Source of the DNA: Symbiodinium natans
Taxonomy: Eukaryota; Sar; Dinophyceae; Suessiales; Symbiodiniaceae
Assembly (NCBI GenBank): GCA_905221605.1
Contig: CAJNDS010002457.1
Span: 885,501-949,500, forward strand
Reading direction: 5' to 3'
DNA length: 64,000 bases
Of the stretch, positions 37,666 through 47,563 are shown one piece after another. The notes under the pieces are model-generated. The model was given only the letters and a program-made list of their open reading frames with translations, was not told the DNA's origin and did not search any database. Both the position numbers and the translations under genes were made by a program. Positions within the stretch are counted from its first letter, which is position 1. Each line of letters starts with the position of its first letter.

Positions 37666-38528
37666 TTGGTGTAATGTTGCACCCGCTTTAGTGGATGGGA
37701 CCGCTATTATGCGATGTTCCGAAAATCTTATACAGAACCCCCCATTGTTTAGGGTGGTTCACAATTATGCGATGTTGTCCCGGCTGGGGTTGAAGGGCGG
37801 GGGGCCGGGGAGCCAAAAACTGAAAAAAGTGTTGAATAAGGAACTGCGGGTTTTTTTGGTGTCCAGCCTTATTTAAATTCCTTATAAAATTTCATTACGA
37901 AACAGGCCCCCAAACAATCTTCCAAGGGAGTAGCCCCCACGAGCTGCCCTGATTCGCTTTAGCAAGTTGTTTCGGTGGTCCGCATTAATGCGGAGCCCCG
38001 GCGACCGGGGAGCTACAAAGCCTGGAAAGCTTAGACCCTCAAGCTTCAAGGCTTCCCCTCAACCCTCGACCCCTAGCCGCCCTACCCCCAGCCCCCGTCC
38101 CAGCCCCATCCCACATTATTAAGGATCCCCCGAAAACCCCAAATTGTTTGGGGGGGGGGGGGGGGGGGCCCACACTAAAGCGAGTCCAACATTACAGGGA
38201 TTGGGGTTCAGGGTCTTAGGATGTTTTTGAATGTTTTTTGTCCTTGTCGTGGTGGTCCCCTCGCTGGCTGGGATCTTGTGGGAGTCTGCGTCTGGGATGT
38301 TCCAGTTAACGGCGTGAGAAACCCTGAACCTCAAAGCAACAAAAACAGGCCCGCACAGGGAAAGTTCAGCACCCCAAGCCTGTGTCCCCCCCTGGGAACT
38401 ATTTTTTTTACTTTTTTTCATACAAAACCCAAGAGGAAATTCAAACATATTAATTTTTTATTAAGGTTCTAAGGGGAGAATAGAAGTCCCTAAACCCTAA
38501 TAACCCCGTTCCGCCCTCGCCACCTTAG

Positions 38529-38558
38529 GCGGTGAATGCCTTCCATGCCATGGACAAA
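38529..38558 (+). CDS. EF-hand repeat protein, 30-nt exon
   Basis: Acceptor CACCTTAG, donor AAA|GTACGA. Peptide AVNAFHAMDK, which opens an EF-loop (D1, K2). Confidence 0.65.
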
Positions 38559-38609
38559 GTACGAATGGGGCCGCTCGGCTGAATGCCACCGACTCGAACC
38601 TTGTCATTT

Positions 38610-38732
38610 AGGGTTTGGGGTTGTGTGGGGTTGTTTGGGGTTTAGGGTTTTGGATTTAGGGTTTAGGGGTTTGGATTTTAGGGTTTGGGGTTTTGGTTTT
38701 AGGGTTTTGGGGTTTAGGGTTGAGGGTTTAGG
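38610..38732. repeat. Degenerate telomeric tract (TTTAGGG)
   Basis: TTTAGGG, TTTGGGG and TTTTGGG units. Confidence 0.85.
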
Positions 38733-38784
38733 GCCTCATTGCTTGGTGGCTCCTGGGTAGCTGTAGCTACTGCTTGCTCCAGAG

Positions 38785-38913
38785 AACCCCCCCCCCAAAA
38801 AAAAAAAAAAAAAAAAAGGAGAACAAACAAGAGGAAATAATAATCCCTATATTGGCCTTATAGGGAAGAGTATTCTTCATTGTTGGGGGGGGGGGGGGTC
38901 TTAAGCCAATAGG
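38785..38913. mobile_element. MITE family F copy
   Basis: AGAACCCCCCCCCC and A21 at the left; GGGGTCTTAAGCCAATAGG at the right. Confidence 0.65.
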
Positions 38914-39034
38914 AGGTAAGTAGGGTTACAAGTTTTGGGGCTGGCCTCCTGTAATTAGGGTTTAGGGTTTAGGGTTTAGGGTTTAGGGTTTAGGGTTTAG
39001 GGCAATCAAGGGCAATCAAGGGGCTTTGGAGACT

Positions 39035-39113
39035 ACATGAACCCAACCAGGTTGTGGTCCATGTACCCTAGTAGGGATTACCGTCGTCTAGGGTATATGA
39101 GCCCAATTTTGGC
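39035..39113. mobile_element. MITE family L copy
   Basis: CATGAACCCAACCAGG, CCCTAGTAGGGATTACC, and GGTATATGAGCCC. Confidence 0.45.
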
Positions 39114-39159
39114 CCTTCATTTGGTCCCCCAAAATAGCTGCAACCTCCTCGAACAGGTA

Positions 39160-39267
39160 CCTAAACCCTAAACCCTAAACCGAAACAAAAAACCTAAACC
39201 CTAAACCCTAAGCCCTAAGCCCTAAGCCCTAAGCCCTAAACCCTAAACCCTAAACCCTAAACCCTAT
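39160..39267. repeat. Telomeric array (CCCTAAA)
   Basis: About 14 units with several CCCTAAG variants. Confidence 0.96.
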
Positions 39268-39305
39268 CCTGTTTTTGGGATCCCGGGGCCTCCTAACTGG
39301 ACAAG

Positions 39306-39363
39306 GTCCGGGAGGCTGTCTGAGCAGGACTTCATCGAGGAGTGCCAGAAGCATGGCTTCCAG
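39306..39363 (+). CDS. EF-hand repeat protein, CQKHGFQ exon
   Basis: Upstream CTCCTAAC is branch-point-like. Peptide SGRLSEQDFIEECQKHGFQ: end of an EF-loop and the C-x3-GF helix. Donor CAG|GCTTGG. Joins 39712 in phase (HGFQ|ATRQLFRGLD). The upstream boundary (AAG|G at 39305) is less certain. Confidence 0.75.
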
Positions 39364-39711
39364 GCTTGGGGTTAGGGTTTAGGGTTTAGGGTTTTGGGTT
39401 TAGGGTTTAGGGTAACCCAACCAGACCCCCTTTTCCCTTCCTTCTAACTTTTAGATGTAGTCTCTTGGTGCACAGAAGACGGCTGCGCACAACGCCTGGA
39501 ACGATGCTGGCATGTTCCACAATGAATTTGAAAGCCTTCTGGACCAACCTGGCTAGCCTAGTTTTTTTTGCGAGCCTCGGCACTGCGCACCCACTTGCAG
39601 GTGAGCCCTACCTCCAATCTAGCTGCTGATGTTTCGATGTCGGCAAGACTGAAGTCACCATGACCTCATTAAAGGCCCTTGTTAAACAAGAAGCTGCGTG
39701 CCTCCTTCCAG

Positions 39712-39774
39712 GCCACACGGCAGCTTTTCCGTGGCCTGGACTTTCATGCGACAGGCCTTTGGGGCACGCATGGT
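39712..39774 (+). CDS. EF-hand repeat protein, LFRGLD exon
   Basis: Acceptor CTCCTTCCAG. Peptide ATRQLFRGLDFHATGLWG continues the CxxxGF helix and opens another degenerate loop (DFHATG). Donor AG|GCC (39748) or G|GTAGTC. Confidence 0.7.
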
Positions 39775-40054
39775 AGTCCATGTTAACTCCTACCAGCCCA
39801 CAACAACTTGAAGTTCTTAGGCCGCCCTAAACCCTAAACCCTAAACCCTAAACCCGGTAGCCTGAGGGAAGTGCCTGAGCCCATGTTCGCCCAAGCATCC
39901 CCAAGCAGCTACACCCATCAGGCGCGGGCGGTCTCCGCGTCCCACACACAGGGAGACGAAGCCACTCACAACGCCCCAAAAGCACAAACACAGAGAGCAC
40001 CCGGAACGTGTAAAACCCAGTCTGTGAGGCAATGAATACAAAATGAACCATTGC

Positions 40055-40156
40055 TTGGTAGCCCATCTACCCTTTACCCTTTTTTAGTTCCGGGTTCAAT
40101 ATTAGAGTAACCAACCCAAAACAGGGTGCCTCAGTACAATATGGGCTGCCAAGATC
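40055..40156. mobile_element. MITE family B copy
   Basis: CTTGGTAGCCCATCTACCC ... ATATGGGCTGCCAAG. Ends as in the intron copy at 27146. Confidence 0.75.
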
Positions 40157-40454
40157 GTCCCTTGAACCACGCCGTGCCAGGAAGCATCACGCAGGACGAC
40201 ACTCGGCTGCACAGCGGGCCGCAACAGAGAAGTGCACCCGAACCCGAAACCCAAGCCCCTGAAACTAACACCCCTAAACCCTAACCGCAATAGCTGCCCG
40301 AGCATCCCTAACCGCATGAAAGCCCGCCAAACTTAATGGGTTTTAAGATGAATTGGGTATAGGGCTTAGGGCTTACCTACATGGATGTCTGTGGCGTCCT
40401 GCTAGAAAGGAACCCCTTGAAGGCCGAAGTATATTCACCTTTTGAGTAACTCTA

Positions 40455-40556
40455 CTATTAACCCTAACCCCTAAACCCTAAACCCTAAACCCTAAACCCT
40501 AAACCCTAAACCCTAAACCCTAAATCCTAAACCCTAAACCCTAAACCCTAAACCAA
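40455..40556. repeat. Telomeric array (CCCTAAA)
   Basis: Fifteen units, upstream of the next exon. Confidence 0.97.
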
Positions 40557-40567
40557 AACAATCGTAA

Positions 40568-40672
40568 GGAGATCACCTTCGTGGACAGCTGGCTGTGCCC
40601 CTCGTACCTCACGGCCCCGAAGAACGAGACGGCAGCCGTGGAGTTCAAGCAGCGCTGCTTGGAGCGGTTTGG
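40568..40672 (+). CDS. EF-hand repeat protein, ITFVDSW exon
   Basis: Frame KEITFVDSWLCPSYLTAPKN then ETAAVEFKQRCLERFG. This is the segment after an EF-loop in the family: (I/L)TFLDxWxPPxYLxAxPNxxAAxEFKxxLLxRF. The exon is bracketed by CCCTAAA and TTTAGGG (40672-40730). Confidence 0.75.
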
Positions 40673-40730
40673 GGTTTAGGGTTTAGGGTTTAGGGTTTAG
40701 GGTTTAGGGTTTAGGGTTTAGGGTTTAGGC
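40672..40730. repeat. Telomeric array (TTTAGGG)
   Basis: Eight units, directly adjoining the exon. Confidence 0.97.
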
Positions 40731-40865
40731 AGCTTCCTCAGTCCGTGCTCGGAAAAGGTCTAGGGTTTATTTAGGTGTTTTGTCACCTGCCAGGCGGACA
40801 CAAGCGTCCGTTGCCAAAGTTTTTTGCTAGTTATTGATAAAAGCTGTTAGGGTTTTGGGTTCAGG

Positions 40866-40982
40866 TAACATAAGTAGAGTAATAAGGACAATAAAATTGG
40901 GTTACAAGGATCCTATCTGCGGCTACAAGGTCCTGAATAAATTGTAGTAAAGTAGGGAGGGGGGTGGGCTCTCCTTGTAGGG
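40866..40982. mobile_element. MITE family A copy
   Basis: The left end is lost; AAGTAGAGTAATAAGG and AGGGAGGGGGGTGGGCTCTCCTTGTA remain. Confidence 0.65.
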
Positions 40983-41114
40983 GGTTTAGGGCCAGCAGGG
41001 CTCGCAACATGTCCTGTGTTTTGCATCCTTCTCGAAAGCCATTGTGCTTTGTTTCATGTCTCTGGCGTGTTGCACTCGTTGCACGAGCCTGTCACGCAAG
41101 ACATACAGGGGGCT

Positions 41115-41172
41115 TGACCTGCCCCACATCAACTCCACGAAGAATTTCCCCAAGTCCCAGATGAACACATAG
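41115..41172 (+). CDS. Possible terminal exon of the EF-hand gene
   Basis: Acceptor AGACATACAG. Frame LDLPHINSTKNFPKSQMNT ends TAG. The last segment before the next gene start at 41799, so it may close the EF-hand gene. Confidence 0.4.
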
Positions 41173-41222
41173 CGCTACCAAACCTTGACGGAACACTCGT
41201 ACACCGGCTGCCTTGAAAGGTA

Positions 41223-41326
41223 GCCCTAAAAGTTCATGCACTTCATTCTTATATGCTTGTTAAAGTTTCTATATAGGAGGTACCTGAAGGCCTAACCAAG
41301 TGTTCCCATGGACCCTTAGGGCAAGA
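41223..41326. mobile_element. MITE family C copy
   Basis: CCTAAAAGTTCATGCAC ... CCATGGACCCTTAGGG. Confidence 0.7.
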
Positions 41327-41669
41327 AAAAAGCCTTACTTACTTGGGGTACTTATATAACCCGACGCATGGCTACCCATGAACCTTCCAGTATGAATCTG
41401 ATCCCTCTTAACACCCCGAGAGCAACACTGGGCTCGCCAAACCCAAAAGCAGAAACCCCTTGAAAAGACACCCGGGCACCCCGCAACGACCACAACTAAG
41501 GACGCACCTTGCCACGAACCGCAAACCTCCAAAACCCTGCACTTGTGAGATTTGGAGCTCGTTATAAGTAGACGGGTGCCAAGTATATAGTTCCCCAATC
41601 ATTGTCTACCCGTGAATCCGCAAGCATAGGACCTCTGAACCAAGAAACCTCGCAACAAGAACGCTGACC

Positions 41670-41790
41670 TAAGCCCTAAACCCTAAACCCTAAACCCGAA
41701 ACCCGAAACCCGAAACCCGAAACCCGAACCCTAAACCCTAAACCCTAAACCCTAAACCCTAAACCCTAAACCCTAAACCCTAAACCCTCC
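41670..41790. repeat. Telomeric array (CCCTAAA/CCCGAAA)
   Basis: Contains five CCCGAAA units in the middle. It ends 8 bp before the start-codon exon. Confidence 0.97.
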
Positions 41791-41798
41791 CTTGTGCC

Positions 41799-41863
41799 AT
41801 GGCCGGTCGCCTGCTCCTGTTGGCTCTGCTCGGTGGGCAGCTAGTCTTGGGCGCCACTGGACC
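41799..41863 (+). CDS. First exon of a secreted protein (signal peptide)
   Basis: GTGCCATGG gives a good start context. MAGRLLLLALLGGQLVLGAT is a textbook signal peptide: one arginine, a leucine-rich core, small residues at the cleavage region. Donor CC|GTGTTT. A TTTAGGG array follows (41882-41932). It is the only clear translation start in the window. PAN-type exons at 49833-50583 may belong to the same secreted protein, but the link is by position only. Confidence 0.65.
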
Positions 41864-41881
41864 GTGTTTTTCATTTGCTCT

Positions 41882-41932
41882 GGTTTAGGGTTTAGGGTTT
41901 AGGGTTTAGGGTTTAGGGTTTAGGGTTTAGGG
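41882..41932. repeat. Telomeric array (TTTAGGG)
   Basis: Seven perfect units, 19 bp into the intron. Confidence 0.97.
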
Positions 41933-41971
41933 GGGAGACGAACCCATGAAAGTTTCTGCTCAAGCCTGCAA

Positions 41972-42099
41972 TACAAGGAGGGGCCCCCTTACTATACTAA
42001 GTATACGTAAGAGACTTATAACCTAAGGTGGGATCCTTAGAACGCAATTTAGGGTCCTTATACCCTCTACTTATAACTAGGCGGCCCCTCCTTGTATAG
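41972..42099. mobile_element. MITE family A copy
   Basis: TACAAGGAGGGGCCCCCTTA ... GGCGGCCCCTCCTTGTA. Confidence 0.85.
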
Positions 42100-43012
42100 C
42101 CTATAACTGCAACCCGAACGTCCTTGCCGAGGAAGCCGGTTCAGCCCAAAATAGCCCTCACATGAACTGAAAAGCAGCCGAACCCGCAAAGGAAGAAGTG
42201 GACACGGACCCCAGAAAGCGCCTAAACTCGTTCTGAAGCCTTGCCTTCCGCGTGTGAGTGCGAGCGTCGGAAGCCTATAAACCCGAATTTCCGCTATATA
42301 CACCTAAGCCTACATAAACCCCTATAAAATCCCTAAGCTATATCCCTACATAGACCCTACAGACCCTATAAACCGCCCGAAAACCCAAAACCCGGTCAAG
42401 CAGCAGTTGAGGCAAGAGAGTCAAGCCCGTACCCCCTAGGGACGGAGGGACGTACCCCTAAGAGGTTCCCCCTAATATACATACTCCTAACATGGCCCCT
42501 TATGTTGCCTTAGAGGTTCTTTACAAAGGGTCCCAAAACCCCCCAAGAATACAACCTTCGGCAAGCTAGAGACCCATGAGTTGAGGCAAGGGAGTCGCCA
42601 GCCGGCCCATCTTTCCACGCCTCCTTCGGGTGCCCGGGCGGCTGAGGAGTTTGGGTTTATCGGTTGAGGGGTCTTCAGATTTAAGCATGGGGGTTTAAGG
42701 TTTAGGGCTTCGGATTTGGGGCTTAGGGTTTAGGTCTGTTCTTCGGATTGAGGGTTTAGGGTTTATGTTTGGAGGGCATGCGGGGCTCATAGGGGTTTGC
42801 ATAGGGCTTAAGGCTTGTGTTAGGTTGCGGTTGTTTGGCCAGGTTTCAGCAACAGGGTCCTCGGGATGTTTAGGCTTGAGGTAAGTTGAGGGTAGCCACA
42901 TAGACTCGGGATTCTTCATTTCTCACCCCCTCCCTCCCACATCCCCCCCCCCCCCCAAAAAAAAAAAAAAAACAAAACAAAAAAAAGAAACCAAGGGGAC
43001 GTGACCAAGCTT

Positions 43013-43136
43013 CTACAAGGAGGGGCCCCCTTACTCAACTAACAAGAGTTAAGGGACTTACAGCCGCCTAAGTTACGATCCTTTTAACCCAATTTCTTAA
43101 ACTGGGGGGGAGGGGCCTGGGGCCCTCCTTGTAGAG
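43013..43136. mobile_element. MITE family A copy
   Basis: CTACAAGGAGGGGCCCCCTT ... GGGGCCCTCCTTGTAG, expanded G-run at the right. Confidence 0.8.
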
Positions 43137-43226
43137 ACTTCCAGAGCCAAAACAGATTATGATGTTGCGTTGGCTTTCATTTGAGTCGTGCCGGTCGCAA
43201 CCGCCTCGGTCCTTAATGCTGTGCAG

Positions 43227-43299
43227 GTATGTCCAGGTGGACCCTACTGAGTACGACCCAGCCTATTTGGGCCAGCAGCTTTGGCCGGTTTTAAGCTGA
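43227..43299 (+). CDS. Unassigned exon
   Basis: Acceptor AATGCTGTGCAG. Frame YVQVDPTEYDPAYLGQQLWP then VLS and TGA; a TTTGG|GCC donor would end it earlier. Confidence 0.5.
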
Positions 43300-43426
43300 A
43301 ACAGGCTTTGACGATGCCGGTGGCCCTTGCTCAACAGAAAGTCCATCATCAGCAGCCGGTAGCCTGATGTATGCTTGCTAACTGCTGGGAATGGCTGCAA
43401 CTTCTTGAGCTACAGGGTTACTCCAG

Positions 43427-43687
43427 GCACTTTGGATAAGCCTCTTTGTGAATGCACTGTTGTTCATTGTGAGCACATGCTCGTCGATCCTCAGCCTAGT
43501 TGTTTGGAGGCTAGATTTGGCCGGCCCATGCCCTGCATTCCGACCGGTTGACTGGTATGATGAAGACGGCGGAACCCCAGCGCATGACGGTGCAAAGAGC
43601 AGCCCTGGCTTAGGAAAAGCTTTGATGCCGATCGCTCTCTCAAGGAGTGCTTCTGCGGTGAGAGCAGGCACAGGCGCAGCCCTGTGA
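43427..43687 (+). CDS. Membrane-segment exon, unassigned
   Basis: Acceptor TTACTCCAG. 86 residues to TGA: ALWISLFVNALLFIVSTCSS then ILSLVVW is one transmembrane helix, followed by a polar tail (PAFRPVDWYDEDGG). The minus strand is also open, but the plus frame has the clear membrane pattern. Confidence 0.5.
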   Translation, partial: ALWISLFVNALLFIVSTCSSILSLVVWRLDLAGPCPAFRPVDWYDEDGGTPAHDGAKSSPGLGKALMPIALSRSASAVRAGTGAAL

Positions 43688-43904
43688 GGTTGTTGAGGGC
43701 TTTACATGGGAAGGTTTGAACATATTTGTTATTATCATTGCCCTTTAATCCCCTACGTAATCCTTATAAAGCCAAAATAGTTATAGGGCCCAAACCTACC
43801 CCAGTTTAGGATGTTTGAGCGTGAGGTTTCAAGCTTGTGTGTGTGTGTGTCCCGGGTCTTGCAAACCCATCGTGAGCTCAAGAAAGCGAAGCGTGCGCAC
43901 ACCT

Positions 43905-44039
43905 GAGTCTGGTTTTAACCGAATTTGGGATGTCACCACAAGTCCTGCTGGCAACATCCGGCTACCCAAGTTACGTACTGACCCAATAGGTGCTAATCTC
44001 GGTCCCCTCTTTTCTCTGAAAGAAGGTCGATCTGGCTGA
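43905..44039 (+). CDS. Possible unassigned exon
   Basis: Frame SGFNRIWDVTTSPAGNIRLP then KLRTDPIGANLGPLFS to TGA. Moderate complexity, no family. Confidence 0.35.
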   Translation, partial: ESGFNRIWDVTTSPAGNIRLPKLRTDPIGANLGPLFSLKEGRSG

Positions 44040-44279
44040 GCTTCTATGTGGATCTGCAGAGGACGGGCCCTTTCTTATTAAAGCAATATCCACAGAATGG
44101 TTCTATTCTATACTAACTATAGCCCTTATCCTGAAAAGCCTAAACGGTAAGTACTTATAGCCCTATACTCTGGTTATCACCCTAATCCCAAAAAAAACAG
44201 GGTAGTACTTCTAAAACCCCATTTATACTAACTATGATAACCCTAATCCCAAAAAGCCTGAAAGGTAAGTACTTACTAC

Positions 44280-44378
44280 TTGGGATGTTCCCCCTTATAC
44301 CAACAGTACTTTACAGGGATTATAGTGCCCCCTATTTTAATCCCAGTAAGGACTCTTAATATAAGGGGGAACATCCCA
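44280..44378. mobile_element. MITE family E copy, intact
   Basis: ACTTGGGATGTTCCCCCTTA and TAAGGGGGAACATCCCAA. It is surrounded by three related AAxGGTAAGTACTTA segments (44150, 44270, 44400). Confidence 0.88.
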
Positions 44379-44628
44379 ACCCGAATCCCCAAAGCCCAAC
44401 AGGTAAGTACTTAAAAACCCAATTTAAGGCCGGGGTGCCGTGCCTCCTTGTGAAGAGAAGGCCGCTCCAGGGTGTAAGTTCAGCACGTCCGAGTCGCAAT
44501 CGGGGGGCGTCCCCCTCATTTAGAGATGGAGCCCTTTACAATGGACCCCCCCCCCCCCAACAGAGACAGTTCTGGAGCAAACCCCCCCCCCCCCCCCCCC
44601 CCAAACCTTAAACCCTAACCCCTACACC

Positions 44629-44754
44629 CTAAACCCTAACCCACGCATGCGAAACGGGTGGGAAAAAACCTGGAGCAAGACCCCCCGCCCCCTAAACCAC
44701 GAAACCCTAAACCCCAAGCCCTAAACCCTAACCCACGCATGCGAAACGGGTGGG
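44629..44754. repeat. 34-bp direct repeat within telomeric units
   Basis: The 34-bp sequence containing CCACGCATGCGAAACGGGTG is at 44629-44662 and 44721-44754, exact. Confidence 0.85.
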
Positions 44755-44795
44755 TAAATCAACCCTAAACCCGAGCTACAGTCGCTGCGGTAAGA

Positions 44796-44888
44796 GCAGC
44801 CGCGCCTCCGGCCAGGAACCTCGCTGAGGACCCCAGCTTCACGGGGGACTGGGTGCACCGGCTGTGCGGCCCCCCGTGCTGGAGAAGC
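44796..44888 (+). CDS. Unassigned exon, Cys/Trp-rich
   Basis: Frame RNLAEDPSFTGDWVHRLCGP then PCWRS, with CTCCGGCCAG as probable acceptor (44815). Bracketed by CCCTAAA and TTTAGGG (44890-44920). Extracellular-type composition. Confidence 0.5.
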
Positions 44889-45269
44889 CCTAGGGTTTAG
44901 GGTTTAGGGTTTAGGGGGGCGGGCTTAATGCGGCCTGGGGGTCTTTAGTACAAAGTATCTATGCACATGGTAGAGCTGATGTGGACATCCCTTGCTTTTG
45001 GTGTACCCGAAACTTAAAACCCCAAACCCTAAACCCTGCACTTTCTGGCGCCCAGGCACCTCATATCCCGTGATCTTCCGAGTGGTCTCGGTGGACCCGC
45101 AGGACTTCGCTCCAACACGCTGTCTTAACCATGTCCGGACTATATAGTTATTATCAAGTGCATATAGTGCAATATAATGCAATACCAATAAATAGATATG
45201 TCTTTTTATATACTAAGACTAATATGCACAATATCAAGGCTCTGCAGGAAGCATCCCACAAACAGAGAG

Positions 45270-45540
45270 CATTTGTCTCTCTCTCTCTCTCTCTCTGTCT
45301 CTCTGTGTCGCTTTCTGTCTTTCTTGCTTTTTCTTTCTTTGCCTGAATATCTTTATTCCTTTCTTCATTTTCTTTCTGTCGTTCTTTCTTTCTTCCCTAT
45401 CTCTCTGTCTCTCTCTGTCTCTGCCTCTCTGTCCCAATGTCCCTCTGTCCCTCTGTCCCTCTGTCTCTCTGTCTCTCTGTCTCTCTGTCTCTCTCTGTGT
45501 CTCTCTGTCTCTCTCCCCCTCTCTCTGTCTCTCTCGCTTT
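45270..45540. repeat. CT-rich microsatellite
   Basis: CTCTCTGT / CTTTCTTT repeats. The long reading frames over it on both strands are artefacts. Confidence 0.92.
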
Positions 45541-45742
45541 GCTAGCGTGTCTGAGTGAACACACAGCTGCACCAGCATAGAGTACAGCTGAAGCCCACGC
45601 GCGTGAGCCTGAGCTTGCCTGTCAGATCCCGAAGCCCTTAACAGAGCAGCCCAGTGTCCTGAGCCAACAGAGATGATGACTCGTGGCCTAAGTACTTGCA
45701 TACTGTCATCGAGTCGTACATACTAGCATTGTTCTGAGGGCT

Positions 45743-45858
45743 CCTAAACCCTAAACCCTAGACCCTAAACCCTAAACCCTAAACCCTAAACCCTAAACCC
45801 TAAACCCTAAACCCTAAACCCCAAACCCTAAACCCTAAACCCTAAACCCTCAACCCTA
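45743..45858. repeat. Telomeric array (CCCTAAA)
   Basis: About 16 units. Confidence 0.97.
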
Positions 45859-45873
45859 TGCTACATCTTCCAG

Positions 45874-45984
45874 GCGACCGCAGTCCTAACCCTAAATCCG
45901 AAGATGCCGGAGGACGACACTTTCACCTTTAGCAGCGACTGTCCGGCAGGCCTGCTGGCGATGGCTGCAGTCGCTTCTCCCGAG
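45874..45984 (+). CDS. Unassigned exon
   Basis: Acceptor ACATCTTCCAG. Frame ATAVLTLNPKMPEDDTFTFS then SDCPAGLLAMAAVASPE. Bracketed by CCCTAAA and TTTAGGG (45985-46025). Confidence 0.5.
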
Positions 45985-46054
45985 TTTAGGGTTTAGGGTT
46001 TAGGGTTTAAGGTTTAGGGTTTTTGTCCCGAACTCAACCTGCCTCTTCTAGGTC

Positions 46055-46160
46055 CCAGTGTAAGCCAGTAGGCCCTTGTCTTCTTTTTTAGGGTTCCCAT
46101 TATAAACCCCTGTGAAACCAAAAAGGGCACCCTTTTGTATTCTTAAGTTTCTTGGTCTTT
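46055..46160. mobile_element. MITE family B copy
   Basis: GGTCCCAGTGTAAGCCAGTAGG, then GGTTCCCATTATAAACCCC. Confidence 0.65.
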
Positions 46161-46281
46161 CCGAAGTCATTTGTTCCATTCGGTGGGGGTTTGGCATCAG
46201 CGGAGAGAGTACACACAGCACCTTTTGCTGTTGGACTGTTCTTCAATGAACCCTAAACCCTACACCCTAAACCCTAAACCC

Positions 46282-46380
46282 TTCTTCAATGCACACCCGG
46301 CCTCCGGGGGGTCCTCTGCTACTTTGGCTGAGGTTTGCGCCCAATCTGCAGCTCTTCAGCGGCTGCAGGCCGTTCGCTGA
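46282..46380 (+). CDS. Unassigned exon, possible C-terminus
   Basis: Frame FNAHPASGGSSATLAEVCAQ then SAALQRLQAVR, TGA. Helical. Confidence 0.45.
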   Translation, partial: FFNAHPASGGSSATLAEVCAQSAALQRLQAVR

Positions 46381-46584
46381 CATGGGTTGGGTTTCTTGAG
46401 CACATATTCATACATATGTATATAGATCTGTATACATATATACACAATATACATTATATATGTATATATACATATATACACATGTACTACGAGTATTCTA
46501 CCTCTTGTAGAGAGTATTTAAATACTCTCTCTATATATATATATATATATATAATATACATACACGCCGACGTGTGAGTGTGAG

Positions 46585-46699
46585 CGACGTTCAAGTCCCC
46601 GGTTCCTTGGATGCTTTGGTGGATACTGGGGTCGCCCATGGTTTTAACGTGGAACTGTCCTCAGAAGCACCCATCGCCTTCTTTTCTTTGTTGGGGGCC
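46585..46699 (+). CDS. Unassigned exon
   Basis: Frame VQVPGSLDALVDTGVAHGFN then VELSSEAPIAFFSLLG. Good complexity and no stops, yet no family recognised. An AT microsatellite (46440-46560) precedes it. Confidence 0.5.
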
Positions 46700-46816
46700 C
46701 CTAAACCCTACACCGTACAAACCGTATAAACAGATCCCCGGAAGAGCAGTCACTCCGCTGTGCCGCCCCACCACCCAAAAGCCCTTTCGAACAGAGCAAA
46801 GTCCTACCTGGACCTA

Positions 46817-46920
46817 GGGCAACCGTTGTACCCTTACAAAGGGCAATGTACTCGTACCTTAACAATTGGGAAAGATACCCTTTTTTCAGGGTACAACGGT
46901 TTCTCTCGGTAGACCTTAGA
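46817..46920. mobile_element. Palindromic element, family M
   Basis: GCAACCGTTGTACCCTTACAAAGGG and TTTTTTCAGGGTACAACGGTTTC. A related half is seen near 34030 and 62355. Confidence 0.65.
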
Positions 46921-46987
46921 GCCTCGACCCCCCCCCCCCCCCCCAAACCCAACAAACAGAAGGTCCTTAACCGGCAGCAAAGCTTGC

Positions 46988-47062
46988 GTAGACCCGAAGG
47001 CCGAACCTGTGGAAGAGCCCACAGCCTTCCGGACAGTGGAGCACCCTGACGAGAGAGAGGGT
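46988..47062 (+). CDS. Unassigned exon, acidic
   Basis: Frame DPKAEPVEEPTAFRTVEHPD then ERE. Confidence 0.45.
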
Positions 47063-47134
47063 TCAGGGTGTAGGGTTGAGGGTAGACAGAGAGAGATAGG
47101 GGCAGGGAAAGTAAGAGAGAACGAAATAGCAACT

Positions 47135-47275
47135 AGTATTCGCTTAAGAACCACCCAAATTGAGCATATTCTTCCTTATAAGGGCAACAAAGGGGTTATA
47201 AGTATTCTAATTGTTTTGAGGGTTCTTAAGGAAGAAGAATACGAAGAAGACAGGAATATGTCCTAAGCAACCCCC
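47135..47275. mobile_element. MITE family F copy
   Basis: TTCGCTTAAGAACC and GGGTTCTTAAGGAAG flank TTCTTCCTTATAAGGGCAACA. Confidence 0.65.
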
Positions 47276-47276
47276 A

Positions 47277-47407
47277 CAAGAAGGGGCCCCCCAGTTACAA
47301 GTAGAGTTATAAGGCCCGTACATTGTGCTTTAAGGATCCTATCTTAGGTTGTATGTCCCTTAACTGTAGTCTGTAGTTTGTATAGTCAGGGGGCCCCTCC
47401 TTGTAAA
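47277..47407. mobile_element. MITE family A copy
   Basis: ACAAGAAGGGGCCCCCCAG ... GGGGGCCCCTCCTTGTA, adjoining the family F copy. Confidence 0.85.
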
Positions 47408-47437
47408 CTCCAAGCCCCAAGCCGTAAATCGGTAATC

Positions 47438-47563
47438 GCAGAGATGCTTCTCGTGCCCCGACTCTTTAAAGCTTCAGGCGAACCCACACCTGTTCCTATG
47501 CCAAGCGAATATTCAGCCGCCAACGCGCAGGATCGTCATGCATCATCGTCAACACCATCATGA
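47438..47563 (+). CDS. Possible unassigned exon
   Basis: Acceptor GTAATCGCAG. Frame EMLLVPRLFKASGEPTPVPM then PSEYSAANAQDR; it runs into an ATC microsatellite (47540-47640). Confidence 0.35.
   Translation, partial: AEMLLVPRLFKASGEPTPVPMPSEYSAANAQDRHASSSTPS

Noticed and set aside
39458-39600. A coding segment with NLKAFWTNLASL ending at a canonical CAG|GTGAGC.
   Set aside because: The EF-hand gene joins 39363 to 39712 in phase without it. It may be alternative or chance.
45234-45701. A 155-codon minus-strand frame.
   Set aside because: Most of it is translation of the CT microsatellite.
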